A stretch of 7,093 nucleotides of DNA, from positions 1 through 7,093 of the forward strand of contig RFHX01000287.1 of the NCBI GenBank assembly GCA_003695725.1, written 5' to 3'. Numbering within the stretch: position 1 is the stretch's first letter; every line of letters starts with the position of its first letter. The position numbers were made by a program, and so were the translations under genes. Positions 6,573 through 7,093 of this stretch are shown piece after piece. The notes beneath the pieces are model-generated. The model saw nothing but the letters and a program-made list of their open reading frames with translations, was not told where the DNA came from and made no database searches. Source of the DNA: J061 sp003695725 [NCBI: Candidatus Schekmanbacteria bacterium] (GTDB taxonomy: Bacteria > Schekmanbacteria > GWA2-38-11).

Positions 6573-7093
6573 ATGATTCGTGTTCTTATTGTTGATGATT
6601 CTTCTCTTGTTAGAAAAGTTCTCTCTGAAGAATTATCCAAATTCAACGATGTAGAAGTTGTCGGTACAGCAGAAGACCCCTATGCCGCAAGAGAAAAGAT
6701 TGTTGCATTGAAGCCGGATGTCATAACATTAGATATTGAAATGCCCAAAATGAACGGATTGGAGTTTCTCGAAAAACTAATGGCTCATTATCCTATACCT
6801 GTTATAATTGTGAGTTCACTTGCTCCTGAAAACAGTGCCACTGCAATAAAAGCTTTCGATTTAGGGGCAGTTGATGTTATCTGCAAACCCGGATCAATGT
6901 ATTCTACGCCTGATGTATCGACAAGACTCATTCATTCTATCAGGGCAGCGGCCATAGCAAAAATCAATGGCAAAATTTATAGAAAAGATATCAATCAAGT
7001 CATTCCAAAAATTCAACCTTCATTTCTTTCTTTTAATAAAATCATAGCAATTGGCGCATCCACAGGGGGACCGCAGGCGATTCAAGAGATAAT
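6573..7093 (+). CDS. cheB: CheB, receptor methylesterase response regulator (partial, 3' end outside the window)
   Basis: The reading frame opens at the ATG at 6573 and stays open to the right edge, giving the first 173 residues of a protein expected to be about 350 long. The N-terminal receiver has acidic pair D8-D9, phospho-acceptor D54 in LDIEMP, S81 at the switch position and K105 in CKPG. After a linker of about 30 residues (near 125-154) the methylesterase domain starts with IAIGASTGGPQA, where S163 is the nucleophilic serine. The histidine and aspartate of the triad lie beyond the edge. CheB removes methyl groups from receptor glutamates and is switched on when CheA phosphorylates the receiver, closing the adaptation loop with CheR. 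It starts 12 bases after cheD. Completeness of the gene cannot be judged here. Confidence 0.94.
   Translation, partial: MIRVLIVDDSSLVRKVLSEELSKFNDVEVVGTAEDPYAAREKIVALKPDVITLDIEMPKMNGLEFLEKLMAHYPIPVIIVSSLAPENSATAIKAFDLGAVDVICKPGSMYSTPDVSTRLIHSIRAAAIAKINGKIYRKDINQVIPKIQPSFLSFNKIIAIGASTGGPQAIQEI

Overview
The window holds one bacterial chemosensory gene cluster, all on the + strand and very tightly packed. It runs cheY, cheX, a cheX-receiver fusion, cheA, cheW, cheR, cheD and cheB, with cheB cut by the right edge. Gaps between genes range from a 4-base overlap to about 50 bases. No terminator-like hairpin or internal promoter stands out, so a single operon is likely. I see no RNA genes, mobile elements, CRISPR arrays or long repeats. 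Base composition is AT-rich throughout (by eye about one third G+C), the proteins are rich in Lys, Glu, Ile and Asn, and composition is even from gene to gene, so nothing points to recent transfer into the operon.

The organism is a bacterium using AGGAG-type ribosome binding sites. A set combining CheX-type phosphatases, CheD and a CheA with extra phosphotransfer domains is outside the enterobacterial pattern. It is more like deep-branching or deltaproteobacteria-like lineages, Thermotogae-like or Firmicutes-like systems, or an uncultivated phylum. The sequence alone does not fix the taxon.

Layout: bases 1-42 are leader with the cheY ribosome binding site. Bases 43-414 encode CheY, the diffusible output receiver. 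Bases 465-950 encode a stand-alone CheX-type CheY-P phosphatase. Bases 962-1966 encode a second CheX-like domain joined by a charged linker to a degenerate receiver. Bases 1968-4631 encode a large CheA kinase with a helical N-terminal extension, two histidine phosphotransfer domains, no recognisable P2 domain, a duplicated LGEIL-type module, and then dimerisation, ATPase and CheW-like domains. Bases 4651-5172 encode the CheW adaptor. CheR (5197-6039), CheD (6036-6560) and CheB (6573 to the edge) form the receptor adaptation module.

Working model: receptors encoded elsewhere, CheW and CheA form the signalling array. CheA passes phosphate from one or both of its phosphotransfer histidines to CheY and CheB, and perhaps to the pseudo-receiver. 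The two CheX-type proteins remove phosphate from CheY. CheR methylates, CheB demethylates and CheD deamidates receptor glutamine residues. The parts that depart from the textbook are the CheX-receiver fusion, the doubled phosphatase set without a CheC, and the CheA architecture. No receptor or flagellar gene is in view, so the output (flagellar or otherwise) is undetermined.
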